NCBI GenBank assembly: GCA_004123355.1
Contig: SCHM01000003.1
Coordinates: forward strand, 3,553,058-3,617,057
DNA length: 64,000 bases
Reading direction: 5' to 3'
DNA from: Amphirosellinia nigrospora
Lineage: Eukaryota > Ascomycota > Sordariomycetes > Xylariales > Xylariaceae
In this document: one piece after another, positions 1-13,411 of the stretch
Layout: every line of letters starts with the position of its first letter
Numbering within the stretch: the stretch's first letter is position 1
Notes under the pieces: generated by a model
Seen by the model: only the letters and a program-made list of their open reading frames with translations
Told to the model about the DNA's origin: nothing
The model's database searches: none
Translations under genes and position numbers: made by a program

Positions 1-1688
1 GTTAGATACCTGAGCCAGGACACTATATCGCTAATGTCACATATAGACGAGTGACGAAAAGTCCCCGACATACACTAGAATAATAATCATGCATATGTGT
101 GCCATCGGTTATCTCCGTTCTCGTTGGAGAGGTTTACTAGCGCCAACCAGCATGATCTTGATTGCATGCTCCTCGTATAGCCAGTGTCAATCTGCTCATA
201 CCCAAACCTCCGAACGAGTAGGTGGGTTGGTATCCCGCAAAGGGGCTTTAGGGAGTAGACAACAAAAGTAGATCGCCGAGCACATGATCTGTTCGATGGC
301 AAAGTTGCCGCCTTGCCTGTGCTTTCTTGTTCTCGTATTCTCCAGCGAGGCACGTAAGGATACCAATCAAGTTAGAAGCAAACAAGTCATAGGTCCGTCA
401 CTACTAGACAAGCGAACAGCCGAACGTCATGATGTGTGATTGATACAGCCGCTTGGGATGTTGTTGGCTCTGATAGCATAGGTAACGATTGCATTCCGTA
501 GGCCGTTGGAGCAATCCAGAGCTTGAGCCCAAAGTGCCACGCATGGGACCCGAACCACGCAAGTGATAACTGCTCCAGAGTACTGGGATCTGTCTCTGCA
601 TCATGTGGCAGCCAGGGGGTGTGGCATATCAAGAAGCTGGAGTAGAGAAGCATCTTCACCACCTGGGGTTTACAACAGCAACCTGAGCTGATCTATGGGG
701 GAAATAGCACAATTGTTACAGAGCGGTGCTAAGATAGCAGATCGGCAAGGTCGAATAGAGAAACACAGATAGGACGAGGGACGCAAATCTAAACGACCTT
801 GGGCGGATGCTAGCAAGCTAGCTCAAATTGTGTGAAGTAGATGCGCCCTCTAGATTGGTAGAGCATCAGGGTCTTACTCATTGGCGGGGCTGGGGAGGTC
901 TCGTCGACGTGTTCGTGACTAAAGAATTCTCGGAAGGGTATACCCTTCCAGCCCTACTAACGGCGAGGGCATACGCAAAGGTCTAGAATCACTACGATTT
1001 GATAGTGGGATCCCGCCCCATGCTGGCTACCGAGCGTTGCATCGCATGAAAAGTGATCCTTCTGCACCATCTGTAGCAGACTTGAGGTCGAGTTTGCTGA
1101 AGACTGCATCTGCATCATGGACACAAGGGTTTCACCGAACGGACGGACGGCCGATAGAAGTAAGTGCAGTAGAGGGTTTTGGAGTTGTATTTCTGATGCG
1201 TCTGATTCGCCAACTTTGATGTGCTTCCTTGGTGCTCATTGGACACCTGTTGCAGACCCTTGGGCTTTCCAAACTGTCGGGCTCGGTGGCTTGGCCCGAA
1301 TGGAAGTTCTTGATTTTATTTCCTTTATTATGTAGATAGTTTAGGTAGGTTGGTTGGTGTCGCGGGGGTCAGCCCGCCTTGGCGGATCCATGTGGCTCAA
1401 CCACCTGGACCTGCCCCTCACCGCCTACCTAGCCTAGTTGGGTACAGGCAGAGCAGATGCTCTCTTTTTAGCCCTAAATCCTAAACCGGAGTACATGCTA
1501 CACTGCACTTTGGTGGTGGCATAAGGTTCTCTACGGGTCTGTTTTCATGTTTAGGTTTGCGGGTGGGCGTAAAAGGCGTCGAAAAATTCTCACTCACATT
1601 GTCTGAATAGTTCTGGCTCTGCAGAGGACCCGAATTACCAGGACCTCTTTGTGGATAGCAGCCTCAACTCGACTCTACAAGCAAAATC
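1..1688. other. gene-free stretch with ade2 promoter
   Basis: I see no convincing gene here: the short open frames lack conserved motifs and overlap one another. The last few hundred bases are the likely promoter and leader of the AIR carboxylase gene. A perfect 12-bp palindrome of the CCG-N6-CGG form lies at 1374-1385, the spacing style used by Zn2Cys6 activators, but chance is not excluded. A TAGGTAGG-type motif is present near 1343. Confidence 0.5.
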
Positions 1689-4097
1689 ATGACTAAGAAC
1701 CCTGTCATCGGCCTGCTAGGCGGAGGTAAAGGACACCCTATAACATGATTTGCCTGCATGGATAATTACTAACTTTCAAATGAAGGCCAACTTGGCCGCA
1801 TGCTGTGTCAAGCTGCTGCTCCCCTGGGTATCACTATCGCAGTCCTGGATGCTGAAGACTGCCCTGCCAAGCAGATCAACCACAACGATCTTCATGTCAC
1901 TGGATCATTTAAAGACCCGAGAAAATCAAACAACTGGCCTCACGCTGCGATGTATTGACTGTTGAGATTGAACATGTGGAATGTGATGTGCTGGAGGAAA
2001 TCGCAACGAAAGGTGTCGAGGTGCCGTCTCCAGATGGCAATGGCACCATCATGAAGCGGGTGCCAGTGCATCCCTCTTACAAGACCATCCGCCTAATACA
2101 AGACAAGTTCCAGCAGAAGGAATATTTTGCTAAGAACGGACTTCCTGTTGCCCCTCAAATGGCGATCGAATCCGGTGATGCTCGTACCGCATCAATCGAG
2201 CAGGCCGCCAAGCGCTTTGGGTTCCCTTTCATGCTGAAGGGTGCTAAGGGGTCTTATGATGGCCGTGGCAATTTTAAAGTTGGTGGTGCCAATGATATCG
2301 AAAGTGCTGTTGCGCAAATGGGCGACCAGCCGCTCTATGCCGAGAAGTTCGTGCCTTTTGAGATGGAGTTGGCAGTCATGGTAATGCGGACTGAAGATGA
2401 TGAAGGCAATTTGAAGAAGGTTTACCCGTACCCGTCGTTGAGACAATCCATGAAGATAGCATCTGCACCAAGGTAACCCGCACCTCATCCCATATGATAT
2501 CATGGTCCATCATTTTAACACCTATTAGGTCTTTTTTCCACCTCGCAATGTCTCTGAGAGCATCACGCAGAAGGCTCAAAAGGTCGCCTGCGACGTAATT
2601 AGTCGTCTTTGGGGAAGAGGTGTATTCGCAGTTGAGATGTTCCTCGTCGGTGACAAGATACTTGTTAATGAGGTAGGCATATATTTTCATTCCCCTTTAC
2701 AAAGCCCTGCGGACCATTTCCCTCTGTATTAACTGAGATGTTAGGTTGCTCCTCGGCCGCATAACTCTGGCCACTTGACCATTGAATTAGTGCCACAAAG
2801 GTCCCAATTTCGGGCCCAACTAGACTCCATATTAGACAGAGTCCCATCGCCTGAGTTTTCATTTGTCCCCCAGTTTCCATCTGCTATCATGTTAAATATA
2901 CTGGGCGGCGCAGAGCCTCATTCCCACGATAAGCTGGTTAGCTTAACCACTAGCTTCTACCATCCGCATGCTAGGCGCGGCATTGAATTTATATGGTAAA
3001 GAGTCGAAGCCAGGACGAAAGATTGGGCATATAACTGCTTGGGGCCAATCTTCTGTGGAACAGCTTTCCGACCGAACCAGTCACCTTATCAAGTGCATGG
3101 ACGAGATTAGAGCAGAGCGGATTGGCTCAACAGAGAATATCGGGGAATCGATATCACGGTCTGGAGTGACTCCGTTGGTAGCGGTCACAATGGGTTCCGA
3201 CTCAGGTCAGTATTCTACCATATTTGATCCTCCGATTCGGAACAATCTTCGCCCCTTACTCCTGCACGCTTTCGAAGCATTAGATAGTATTTCCTAAGAA
3301 CCGGCCACGACTGACTTCTGGTTTCCGAGTAGACTTGGGACGCTCACAGCGGGACTTAAAGTGCTGAAAGACTTTGATGTCCCATTCGTAGTTCGAATTA
3401 CGTCCGCACATCGTACACCTCATCACATGATGCAGTTTGCCTCTGAAATGAGTAAATCTGGTTGTAAGGTGATTGTTGCAGCTGGTAAGTGACTACTCCT
3501 GAAACTAGACCCTACTTTTTTTTTAGAGTTATGCTGACTTAAGATTTGGGGACTTAGCTGGAGGTGCTGCACAGTGAGTGCTCCTTATCAGGATTTCCAT
3601 TGGGAGAACTAAAACCGTTTACTGCCATCATTAAGAAATAAACAATTACTGACTTTGTACCCACTAGCCTTCCTGGAATGGTCTCGAGCGAAGTGGCGCT
3701 TCCCGTTATTGGGGTCCCTGTGAAGGCTAGCGTGCTTGACGGCATGGACAGTTTACTCTCTATCGTTCAAATGCCTCGTGGAATCCCATGCGCAACGGTA
3801 CGTATTTGAGACCCTTTCTTTTCCCCCCCCACCCTGGCAGCCTTGGGGCTCATCGAGACCTTTCTAAGGTATTCCTTTCACAATGCACATAAATTGCTAA
3901 CACGGATTTGTGTAATAGGTAGGGATAGGGAACTCCACGAACGCGCACTCCTGGCAATCCGGATATTGGGTGTTGCATTCCCTGAATACTCGGAAAAGAT
4001 GAAGGCGTATCAAGAGAAGATGAAGAACGAAGTTCTCGCCAAAGACGAGCTCATGCTCTCCGTTGGCTGGGAGAAGTACCTCAACGATAAAGCTTGA
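1689..4097 (+). CDS. ade2: phosphoribosylaminoimidazole carboxylase (AIR carboxylase), frame-broken
   Basis: Purine biosynthesis enzyme that carboxylates aminoimidazole ribonucleotide (AIR to CAIR), cytosolic. Eight exons can be traced: 1689-1725, 1786-2472, 2529-2672, 2745-3205, 3333-3484, 3558-3573, 3668-3797, 3919-4097. The N-terminal half is the ATP-grasp PurK-like part (start [18 protein letters not shown], then [11 protein letters not shown] and [24 protein letters not shown]). The C-terminal half is the PurE-like part ([33 protein letters not shown]). The usual fungal bifunctional order is complete. The reading frame changes near 1918, 2432, 2960, 3338 and 3944, apparently single missing bases, four of them in short G/C runs. 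Residues flanking each break are fully conserved, which argues for sequence error rather than a dead gene. Confidence 0.93.
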
Positions 4098-4994
4098 ACA
4101 AATAAAGGGCTCGGAATATTTGTGACCTGTGTATATTATAGTGGCTTGGGGGACAAAAAAGGAATCGGGCATGATAGAGTTAAAGACGTCAAAACAGGGC
4201 GTCCTGACAATAATGGTGTGCGCCAAAATAGCCTGGCTGTCTAAGTTTCCCATGTCTTGAAAAGCATTGAAACGAAGTAAAATAAAACGTAGTTATGTGG
4301 GCGAGATAGGAAGATACGCATTACTTACTCTCTACTGTTATCCTACTCCTCTCTTCGCGAATTGGCATCCTAAGGGTTAGGGACGGGGTAAGGGACATAC
4401 ATTCCATTAGAACAGCAACACAAGCTAAAGATACTATTGTACGAGTGGTATATTGGCACAGCCGTCAAATAAAACGGTGGATGATGGTCTTACATTATTA
4501 ATTTTGCGTACTTTTGAGTATGTTTTTGTACAAGTGGTGATATCATGCCTTCCCCTTGTTTGCAAGCGGACTGCTAGTAAACCATAATAGGCGAGCACAT
4601 CGCTATGCAAGACCACCCTATTGAGTGCCCTATCCGGCTAGTGCCCACGCCACAACCGTATGATGCCTCCTCTTGCTGATCTCGTGCGATGGTGGCGGAG
4701 GATTAGTGAGTATGCCACGACACGCAACATGGCGCAAGAGGTAGGGATCTATGGCTGATACCTGAATTGATAGGCAACATGACTGGTGATAGGACTTTCT
4801 TTGAGTAGGTAGTTAGACTTTACCTCTTATATAAGTACTGATGAAACGCTGTTGCAAATCTACTGCGAAATCGGATCTGTCTATAAGATCTAGCAAAGGC
4901 AACCCTCCACAGTTGATTGCCTTTTGCGAACAGCACAGCGAAAACCAGATTTCGACCGGCGCGTGATCGGTATCCACGATTAAAAAGGCCTGAT
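4098..4994. other. gene-free stretch between convergent genes
   Basis: This lies between the 3' ends of ade2 and rpb7 and should hold their 3' untranslated regions. AT-rich with no conserved coding signal seen on either strand. Confidence 0.5.
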
Positions 4995-5684
4995 TTACAT
5001 CAAACCTTAGTGTGCTGCGTTGATGTTAGTATCAGCCATCGGGCTCAGGTGGAAGTAAGGGCAGGAAAGCGCATACCCAAGGTAATCTTCCTTGATGCTT
5101 CCTATCGCCCAGAGCTCACCGACTTCGGCTCGGGTACCCAATATCTTGACGCGAACATGAGTCCCGACCTCAATGGTGTGTCCTCGTTATTGGTGAACTG
5201 AGGAGGTGGCGTTGGGATCCCATTTGGTATCTTGAGGGATCAACTTGATGGGGGCTTGTCAACTTCTCACTCGGCTTGGTCGCGTGTGGATAACGCATTG
5301 ATACTTACGTGGGTTGAGACGAATATGCGAAGAGGGCCAGCTTCGGCAAAGAAGCCATGCTGATTCACAGAAACAACCACAGCGTCCACCTAAATCTAGT
5401 CAGACGGCGCGATCAAGCGACAGTAACAAAAAACCCTCACCGTCTCGCCCTTGAAAGGCCGCCAGACCACGCACGTAGCCAACCGTGAACTCGGCCAGTC
5501 CACTCCCCGGAAGAATTCCCCTTCCGAAATGTCGAAAGTATCCATGATGGAGAATGATGTAATAGCTGCCGGTACACGTGCCTTCAACGTCTTCAGGAGC
5601 TTGCGGTCACCAGCTCGTGCATATTCTTGCCGAAGTACGAAGGATGCAGTGTTACCCTGCGCTCGAGTTGTAGAGGAAGAACAT
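4995..5684 (-). CDS. rpb7: DNA-directed RNA polymerase II subunit Rpb7, heavily frame-broken
   Basis: Rpb7 pairs with Rpb4 to form the stalk of RNA polymerase II. Read from 5684 downwards, the translation gives the start [19 protein letters not shown], then [79 protein letters not shown] and finally [27 protein letters not shown]. This covers the RNP-like tip domain and the S1/OB domain in the right order. Introns lie near 5386-5440, 5250-5308 and 5005-5070; the end codes L-M-stop at about 4995. About eight one-base frame changes fall in roughly 520 coding bases, the densest in the window, yet conservation is excellent. Because Rpb7 is essential, sequence error is the likely cause. Confidence 0.88.
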
Positions 5685-6886
5685 GTTGAAAGGAGTAAGT
5701 CAACCGTAGATGGATCGGTTCACTCGGCGTATCGGTTTGTTATCGCACTAGGGTACGGGTATGCAACTTGAGACTTGGCCGACGCGAATGAATGGATGTG
5801 GAGACGATAATCGAGATCGAGATGGCAGGTGGGCGAATGCCTAGGCGCCGCGCGTTGCGCCGAGGTGCAAAATGGTTGGCAACTCTACTCAGGCTTTCAC
5901 TCCATACCAAGGGATCGAAGCGAAGGAACAGTCGGCGATGGATCGCAATCAGGAGACGGGCAACGGACTAGCACCGCGACGTGCACTTACGTGCGACGTA
6001 GTGACGGATGGAGATCGGGGCGTAAAAAAACAAAGGGTTTGAAAGAAAAAGAAATGCAATGCACGTGCTAGAGAAGAGTTGTGAAGACGTCCCGAGGCTA
6101 GAAAGATGGTCGCATCACAACGAAGGTGGGTTGATTGACCGTCAACAATGGTGGTAAAGGTTGAGGTTCAGGTTGAGATTGAGGTGTTGATGGGAGAGGA
6201 TGCACGATTTGGCTGGATTGGACTGGGAAGGCTGCCTTGCCTTCAAGGTTTACTAGCACTCGATGTCCAAATGCGCCAGCCTCACCTCTATTCAATGGGG
6301 ACCTCCAGTCTTCGAGGCATTGTGATTTGTACGGACTTGTACATGTGGGTAGCACTAACCTTTGGGTGCTAGATGGCCTAGCTAAGGTAGGTTAGGTAGC
6401 TTGAGCCTCACTAAAAACCATCAGGACAGCCGAAACCTTAGTTACTTACTTATACAGCAGGTAGGGACATTAAGTCTGTACAGTGCTTAGAAAACAGTAC
6501 TTACCTGTGCCATAGCAGGGGGAAACCTAATTTACCTTACCGTGCCTGTGGGTAAACGTACTGTACCAAAGTCGAATACTTTTGGTTTCATGCTACCTAA
6601 GTAGGTAGGTATCTCTTAAACCTTGAATTGCCTGACCACCCTTGAAGCAGACAATGCTCGCAACTGTAGTACACATACACCTATACATCATCTCTCTACA
6701 CATGTAGCTATACACTTCGTGTCTTACCTCGCATAACAGGCCGGGCCGGCGCCAGGAACAGCAAAGAGAGCATCCGCCACGACGCACAAGCACAAGCAAC
6801 ATCCCTCACGACAATAGACCTTGCTGCTGCTGACCCCGAGCCTCCGAAGCTGCCTGCACCCGTCGTCCGTCGTTCGTCGTCCAGCA
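5685..6886. other. gene-free stretch, divergent promoter region
   Basis: This separates rpb7 (minus) from the Mpo1-like gene (plus) and should contain both promoters. TAGGTAGG-like motifs occur at about 6380-6400 and 6597-6610. No coding signal recognised. Confidence 0.5.
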
Positions 6887-7835
6887 ATGGCTCTCAACCT
6901 CGAGAAACAGCTCACCTTTGTAAGCCCCAGCGCCTGGACTGACCGACCGACTGACTGCTTGCCTGACTGCTTGCCTGCCCGCATCTATCGTGTCCTCCCG
7001 TGTCCTCCGCTGCTGCTGACCTCGTCTCCTCCAGTATGGTGCATATCACGACAACCCGGTCAACGTCGCCATCCACATGGTGTGCGTTCCGTTGATCCTG
7101 TTCAGTGGTTTCACTCTCGTATGCCGCCCCTCTCCTCCGTGCCGCTCACCCGGTACTTCTTGTTCGACGTCTGACCGCGCTTCCTCTGTTCCGTAGTGTG
7201 CCAATACCGGCACACTCATCCCACTCCCCGATGCCATCACCATACCGAATCTCGACCTCAACCTCGGTACTCTCGCTGCCCTGGCCTGGGGCGGCTTATA
7301 TGTGCTCCTGGAACCCGTGGCCGGCACCATATTAACTTTCATATGCCTGGGCGCCGCTGCGCTGGGGAATGCTGCCTTGGCCCGGGACCCTTTACTAACC
7401 AACCAGGCCGCTATCGTTGTACACGTCGTATGCTGGTTACTTCAGTTCGTCGGCCACGGTGTTTTTGAGGGACGGGCGCCTGCTCTGCTAGATAACCTGG
7501 TTCAAGCCGTCTTCCTTGCGCCTCTGTTCGTGTGGCTTGAGTTTCTCTTCAAGTTTGGCTACAGGCGCGAACTCCAGGGCAGGGTCGAGAAGGCCGTAAA
7601 AGTAGAGATTGCCAAGTTCAGGAGTCGCAAAGCAGCGGCAGAGGTTAAGAATGGAAAAGGAATAAAAGATTGCGTGACTAATGCGCGACAAAATCCCGAC
7701 ATTGATCTGTCGATGTCAAATCGACGGGCCGTCTTCTATCATGCAGGTATTCCGTTTGAGACTCCTCAGGGTCTGCAAAAAACCCCCAGGGGCATCCGGA
7801 CGACCTCAATCACATGTATGCTGAGCATTATGTGA
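6887..7835 (+). CDS. Mpo1-like 2-hydroxy fatty acid dioxygenase (DUF962)
   Basis: Three intact exons (6887-6919, 7035-7118, 7197-7835) give a 251-residue protein. The head YGAYHDNPVNVAIHMVCVP and the later HVVCWLLQFVGHGVFEGRAPAL carry the conserved histidines of the DUF962/Mpo1 family. Several hydrophobic segments (about residues 28-37, 65-110, 130-165) fit an ER membrane protein. Yeast Mpo1 is an Fe(II)-dependent dioxygenase that shortens 2-hydroxy fatty acids in phytosphingosine breakdown; the same role is inferred here. The protein is longer than the roughly 174-residue yeast enzyme, with a basic C-terminal tail of about 70 residues after the last hydrophobic segment whose final part is less certain and could hide a missed intron. 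No frame break. Confidence 0.88.
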
Positions 7836-8225
7836 TAATTTTTAATGAAGAACTGGCTAGCTGATGGTATTGTGGTGAGGATTCTGATCTATCGATCCCG
7901 TTATCAGTTGTTGATACCCTGATTCATCACCATAGAGAGAGCGTGTAATCGCTAGTTGCTATACTAATTTAAAAGATACTTATATTATAACACTAATTAA
8001 GCCGCAGACTACACCCTCTTTGCTCGTGCATGATTCTTCATCCACAAATATATGAAGCTCAGGGACAAACAGCAAAACTCACGTCAACCGCGCGTACAAT
8101 GGGGAAGAGAACTACGGTATGGGTACTGCAAAATTATATACGGCAATTTTTTTAAGAACGTGGAGACTAGGTACTTACTGATAAATTAGAACTACTAATT
8201 GCGACATGCGGAAGTGGGGGGCTGT

Positions 8226-9300
8226 TTATTGTCGACGTTTGTGCCTTGCACTCCTGGCCTGCTGTTGGTTACTGATCGCTTTCGAGGTCTGACATACAAA
8301 AGAGGACTCATCGTCATCAGATGGTATCCTCCTTAACTTATTATTTTCCACCCAGCTGGATAACGTGGTTAACAAAGGCCGAGCAGTATTCATATGGTTT
8401 GTTTGCCGCGGTGTGCCTGGCTTTGCTCGAGGCGCAGCGTTGGTTTTGGCTTTTGGCTCCCCGTTCATGAAAGCTTCCCGAGGGGAAGCTGGCTGCTTAT
8501 TAGAGCCTCCTGCGGTGTCACGATAACCTGTCTTGTGTCGTAGCTCCGGATATTGCTTACGTTCTGGTAGGACCTTGCCGCGCCCGGCGGCTTCGGTCCT
8601 GGCCGCGAATGAACGATAGTCTCGTGGCAAATTAGGGGAATAGTTGTCGTGGCCCGCATACCGGTGTGTTGGTGCTGGCTGGACCGGTCTCATCATAGGC
8701 TTAGAATAGCCGTACGTTGGCATAAACTCCCTTGAGCCCCCTCCTGCGTACTCGACTTGAGCTTTTCTCGGCTTCAAGTCTAATGGTCTCGGATAGTATT
8801 CAGCTCGACGATGAGAAGAAGAAGAAACGGGGGGTGCTTTAGCCGCGCTGCGAGCATATGCCTCTTTCTTAGCTAATGTTTCGGGATGGTGGTATAAGTC
8901 TGTCAGCCAGACGCTTGTCTCTGTCTCTGAGTGCAACACTTGGTGGTGTGGATGCCGACGATTATGCCTCTTGGTCTTCTGAAGAGCGAGCCTAGCCGCT
9001 TCTTTGTCTCCGGCGTATAATCTTTCCTGGATATCTTGCTTCCGTACCCTCAACGCACCGTTGCCGATGCTCTGCGCCGTGAAATGGCCCCTTCGGACTG
9101 AACAATCTTGGCAGTAAGTGTCATTTTGCAGATGATGCGGTATGACTTTTCCGCAGTTTTTCTTCTTGCGCAGACTCCGCGGAACAATGCCCAAACAACC
9201 CCTTCGTCGACTCCTGCTGTTTGTGGTGTGTAGGGCACGTTGTTAACGTCGCAGAGACGTGATCACATTTAGTGAAGTAGTGATAAGTTTTGATGCACAT
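8226..9300 (-). CDS. hypothetical protein with Cys/His-rich N-terminus
   Basis: A basic protein of about 358 residues whose function I do not recognise. The in-frame ATG at 9300 gives MCIKTYHYFTKCDH, followed by a Cys-Pro-Thr-His-His stretch, then after a one-base frame change near 9185 NCGKVIPHHLQNDTYCQDCSV. The Cys and His spacing (C, C-x-H, CPxH, C, CxxC) suggests a metal-binding head of about 65 residues. The rest is low-complexity, rich in Arg, Pro, Ser and Tyr, and probably disordered. No ATG exists in the downstream frame until well inside, which supports the upstream start plus frame change. The head resembles the small protein at 13.9 kb. Role unknown. Confidence 0.7.
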
Positions 9301-11895
9301 GTTGTTGGTCCTATTGGTCTACTAATTGCTGTTATCGATTTTTAATGATTTCTGAGGGATTAGGGCTCACCTTATGTTGATGCTTTCCTTGTTATTCGTT
9401 TTCTGACAGCCCAGCAGTTCTGCTGAGCTACCAAAATATGTTATTTTCTAAATTTATTAGAATATACTTGTTTTCACTACACTAAGTCAGTTTGTTCTAG
9501 AGAGGCCCTGATTTATAAACAGGCTGCGAGTTTTATTTTTTGTTTTAATTCGTAAACAGAGGATGTTGTTTTCAATGGCTTTCTCTAGAAGCCACTTACC
9601 TCATCTCCATCTTGATTCTAATGGGAACAATGCAGCTAGTTTTTACTTATTCTTTAACAGGTCAAGTGAAGCATCAAACAAAAGAACGACGTGAAAAAAA
9701 AAATCCTAATAAGCCCACGCAGGCTAACGAAACAAAACCTTTGTCTCAATATGTCCTAAGGCTGCTGTGTGCAGTAAGATAAACAGGGAGTGGATGAGGC
9801 AATGGAGACATGGCTGCTGCAAGGAGCTCTGTTCTTGAATCCATATTGTACGGGCAGTTTAAGTAGCATTTAGCATCTAATGATTTGTATGGTTAGTCAT
9901 TCAGGAGTGTTCGTGGGAACGAAGACTGTAGTACAACTACAACGTATGCTGTTACAAGCTGATCACTGCTTATTGCACTCATCTCAGCTTGTACTCTCTT
10001 CTCTTATTCACATGCCCATCATCCCCTCGATAGTTTCCAAGGATTAGTTTATCGCAAGAGCATCCTTACCAAGCCCTAGAAATGGCGTGAGTATAAGAAC
10101 TTTTGCTTCCGCACGATCTAGCGAACAGCATACCTTTCTTGGACTGTAAGTAAGTAAGAAGTCATCGTCAAAACAGATGGCCAGGATGGCATCCAACACC
10201 TCAAGGACACTAGTCCGATTCAGATCAATTACATAAATATTTTCCCCTGCATTTACCAGCTCCATGTAAGCTAGCAGCCTAGTTTAGGATTACAAGGGAC
10301 GTCCGGGCGTCCGAGCGCAACAGCGATGCGACAAAGCGAGGCCCAAAAACTCCAAAAACTCGACCCATCGCCGACGCACTATCGTATTAGTATCGTATCG
10401 TGTCTGAGGAACATCTCAACACTCTCTTGCCTTTGTACTCGTAGGTATAGATAGACTGCAGCATGGCGATGGCGTCATTTGCGGCGCAGCCATGCGGCCG
10501 ATACAGTAGATGGGCAGTCCGCATCGCTTCTTGTCGCTTCGTTCTCGCTCGGGGGGAAGGGAGAAGTGGCCAGCAAGGTAGGTAGGTACCTTTTCCCATC
10601 ATCTCGCAGTGAAACCCCAGGATTCGAAGCAAGTCGAGTTACAAACTGAATGCCCCCACGAAATAAGACCCCGGCTCGGCATCAGTCTCCGAAAAAAAAA
10701 CATAGTGCCATGGTATGGATCAGCGCACAAGGCCCCCCCCCCAATCTTGTGGCTTTTCCTGGGGGAGAAAAAAGCCGCTCTTATCTTCTCATCGTCGTCC
10801 TAAGATAGGTCGGCTCGTCCTGATAGCCAGGCCAGATAGAAAGGGGGCCGCGATTGCGATTATGAGATAACATGCCGGTTATTATGTATGCTAAGATCAT
10901 CATCGATATAATAGGCTCACATGACTGGGAAGATGGACCGGTGTTGGTGGTTGTATGGTAGAGACAGCGCCACTCCTTTGACGATCCGAGGGGCGGCTCT
11001 TTTTCTTTGGACATTTGCAGGGGTCTTATGATATACCACAAAAATTATTTAGTATGTTATTGAAGCATCTTATTGATAATTCAGCTCTCTTGGGTTGGTT
11101 GGGAACTACCTATCTAGATAGATGGTGGGATAAAGGCAGGCTTATTGAACTTGAAAAAAAAAGTTAACCATAACTTGGTTCGCCTCGGCCCATCCCACCT
11201 AAAGGAACACGTACGGTAAAGGGCCCGATGCCAGGATATCGACACAAGGAAGTCATGCGTCTTTGACGCTGCCAAGATGTTCGTACGCCCTTGGACCTGC
11301 AGCGGCGGCAGTCTACATCCGTCTCTTACCTTGTCACCGGTCTAGGGACCGTGGCTCGACTACTAAAAAAAAATTGTTCTTCAGAAACACTTTAGATCAG
11401 AATTAAGAAGTAAATGCCTCGCCGCAAGAGAATGGAAAGAAAGAGAGAGGGTAGGTAGTGTGGACAGGGAAAGATCCCGGCCGTCGGACATCTCGGGCGT
11501 AGGCGAGTAGGGCGTTTGTTGCCGGATGACACCTTTTAAGAAGGTTTCGTCGGACAGGCTCATCTCAGACACCCATTCAGCAGCAAGTAAATAGATGACG
11601 AGGGTACCTAGAGAGCTTCACGTCATACATGCTCGGTACGAACCGTCTTCTTTCCTGTACGTACCTACATACATACATGTGTACATTACATATGTAAGAA
11701 TGCGCGCGTTTCCCGCGGCGCCGATGACGACCCAAGACGGCACGGCAGAGATGCCGCACCAGTAGATCTCGCAGGGCAGGGCATGGCATGGCACTGCCGG
11801 CTGCTGCATTGCTGCGTTGACATGCGAATCGCGCTGCCCAGTGCATTCCGGCGCGTGGCAGATGCTTATTATTAGCATCGCAGCCGGTCTAACCT

Positions 11896-11931
11896 TGCTC
11901 TCTCTCTCTCTTTCTCTCTTTCCTCCCTCCC
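11896..11931. repeat. CT-rich microsatellite
   Basis: A pyrimidine tract made mostly of CT dinucleotides, about 36 bases, ending in TCCTCCCTCCCT. Such tracts are common in fungal core promoters, but no convincing downstream gene is seen here. Confidence 0.7.
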
Positions 11932-13411
11932 TGCTCATGTCTCTCGCTCGTTGCTCTGCTCCGGGGGGATATAAGTGAAGGCCGAGGGTGGTGAGGGGAT
12001 TTGTTTGTATTCGTCCCCCTCAACCAACGGTTCGTGCGCGGGATACGGGCCTCCCCAATCAGCCCCTACTGTACCTGTGCGCACGGCTAGGTACTCTACT
12101 AAGAGGGCTGCCCCTCAGCCCATTGGTGCAATTCGCGACATGCCACCTGCAAGCAGGCTGGGCCAACAATATCTTGGCCAGCCATATAGCCAAACCTCTC
12201 TACTTACCTTCGTGGCCCTGGCGGTCGAAGGTAGAGTCTCGCCTTTGCATCCCCCATCCGACGCTAGGAAAAGACTGAGCTGCCCTAAGCAAGCAAGTGG
12301 TCTTGGGCAGGAGAGCACTAGGCAGGCTATTGGTGCCCCAATCCGGGGGTCTGACCGCTGGTAGTATAGATGAACTGTTAGACTACGGCAGAAAATGAGG
12401 CCGCGGCACCGCAGAGAAAGGCAAGTCATTGTGTAGGTTTGACCGTAACGTGGTCCCATCGACGGTCATGCGGATGACAGAAAACCGGGTATTATAATAA
12501 AGGCTCTTGGACCTGCCCTAACCGATGCCCCACTCTCGACTTCGAAAGCGTGGCCTCAGTCAAAAGTTTTTGTAAGTAGGTTAGGTAGGTTGCTATAGTC
12601 ATGTCCGCCAAATGTCAGGTATCGATCTGTCGTGGGGGGATTTACTGGGGCAGAGGAGACAGCTGGAGTAGTGTAGGGCTATAGTATACCAACCTTAGTT
12701 GGGTAGACATGATAGGTCATCTATAATAAAGGCTATTATTATAACCACTCTAATTGTCAGGTCTAGGAGGGGCCTAGTTTGGAATTGCTGACCAACTAGA
12801 CCCGGGGTGGTTATAGGAAACCAGGCCAGTCTAGGGAAATGCGAGCTCCGTGTCTCGGTGCGTGGCCGCTATAATTGATTAGGTGATGCCCGAGTGAGAA
12901 GAGGCCGCAGTCAGATGACACGTCCTCTAAATGATTTCGGCTTCTAGTCATATAGGCAAAACGCGAAAGTAAACAACTGCTGACGCCTGCCCCAGACTTG
13001 CCTTGGTCATGGCTCGGGCCGTGTGCGGCGCAGCTGATTCGGCGAGCCTCGCGAATGATATAGACGACAGAAAGTCTAGAGGAGCCGGTTTGGCGATGTC
13101 GGTCATAGCGCACAAACCATGCAATGCCATGTCATGATATTAACATTGATCAATCGAGGAAAGAGGTTGCGGGGTGCTTATTTCAATTGACTCGATTGGA
13201 AGAGCTTGGAGAGACGACCTATACCATGATCTACCCCTTTGGCGACGACCCCCCGTGATAGTGGTACCCGTATACTCCCTCTATCGTCATCCATCGCCAT
13301 CCACAGCCTGACGGCGGACGTGGAAATCCCTTATCTCTTGTTCACATTCATCAACCAAACCCCTCTTTTCCGAGAGAGGTCCGCTGCTGCTCCATCAATA
13401 TGTCGTCGAAG

